Source: Pseudanabaena sp. FACHB-1998 (GTDB lineage: Bacteria; Cyanobacteriota; Cyanobacteriia; Pseudanabaenales; Pseudanabaenaceae). From it: 45,237 nucleotides of DNA. Every line of letters starts with the position of its first letter. The first letter of the stretch is position 1. The stretch covers positions 1 to 45,237 of the forward strand of contig NZ_JACJQA010000054.1 of NCBI RefSeq assembly GCF_014696355.1. The letters are read 5' to 3'. The notes under the pieces are model-generated. The model was not told the origin of the DNA, did no database searches, and worked only from the letters and a program-made list of their open reading frames with translations. The position numbers and the translations under genes are program-made. Positions 45,206-45,237 of this stretch are shown one piece after another.

Positions 45206-45237
45206 ATGAATATTCGCAAAGAATTGCTAGATGAATT
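45206..45237 (+). CDS. Possible start of an IS256-family transposase (cut by window edge)
   Basis: The last 32 bases encode MNIRKELLDE from an ATG. This matches the usual first residues of IS256-type transposases ('ELLDELLKdY..pedllG'). It is too short to be certain. If right, it would explain the truncation of the IS630 copy to its left. Confidence 0.35.
   Translation, partial: MNIRKELLDE

Noticed and set aside
1-45237. Search for tRNA and rRNA genes
   Set aside because: No cloverleaf-like segment with a recognisable T-loop/acceptor arrangement and no rRNA-like sequence was noticed by eye; this is not a substitute for a covariance-model scan.

Overview
The window looks like part of a filamentous-type, low-GC cyanobacterial genome (Pseudanabaena-like is a guess). 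The octamer GCGATCGC (HIP1) recurs through most genes, and many families are typically cyanobacterial (xisH/xisI, NB-ARC/WD40 proteins, FinO-like small protein, palindromic dispersed repeats). A large Rep-like protein resembling the CyRepA1 family, next to a parA-parB pair with two palindromic sites, suggests a plasmid or a plasmid-derived segment.

Layout. 1-490: remnants of two insertion sequences. 1139-7460: replication/partition block (Rep-like helicase, then parB and parA on the minus strand, with two putative methyltransferases between them and paired perfect palindromes upstream of parA). 7585-9439: cupin, two minus-strand unknowns and a small FinO-like protein. 9485-25947: a defence island. 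It holds a DrmD-type SNF2 helicase, hicBA, a large N6-adenine methyltransferase, xisHI, an antitoxin-like gene with a PIN toxin, and a 1713-residue DEAD helicase/DUF1998/nuclease-like fusion. The methyltransferase is split by an IS5-family (IS427-like) element. Removing the element together with one TA restores one frame of 1611 codons. The same gene carries in-frame GC-rich palindromic repeats and an embedded DUF559 nuclease-like domain. 26058-29834: a STAND-type NB-ARC protein with 14 WD40 repeats on the minus strand. 29996-32459: a VOC-like protein and two exported proteins. 32505-33387: two inverted, hairpin-containing 104-bp repeats around decayed genes. 33432-39236: a 1934-residue secreted multi-domain phosphatase (EEP, two phytase-like propellers, PhoD, RTX-like tail). 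39653-45237: mostly an insertion-sequence graveyard with one intact IS30 element.

How it may work together. The SNF2 helicase, adenine methyltransferase and helicase/DUF1998 protein resemble the core of class 1 DISARM, but I find no separate drmA, drmB or PLD-type drmC. The toxin-antitoxin and Xis genes sit inside the same closely spaced plus-strand array. The IS insertion probably inactivates the methyltransferase in its current state. The giant phosphatase looks like an independent phosphorus-scavenging locus.

The least-explained signals are the coding palindromic repeats with their DUF559 passenger, the mosaic base composition of the methyltransferase recognition region, the twin palindromes before parA, the inverted hairpin repeats, and a 415-bp element with repeated CATAAGYTTGCCG motifs.
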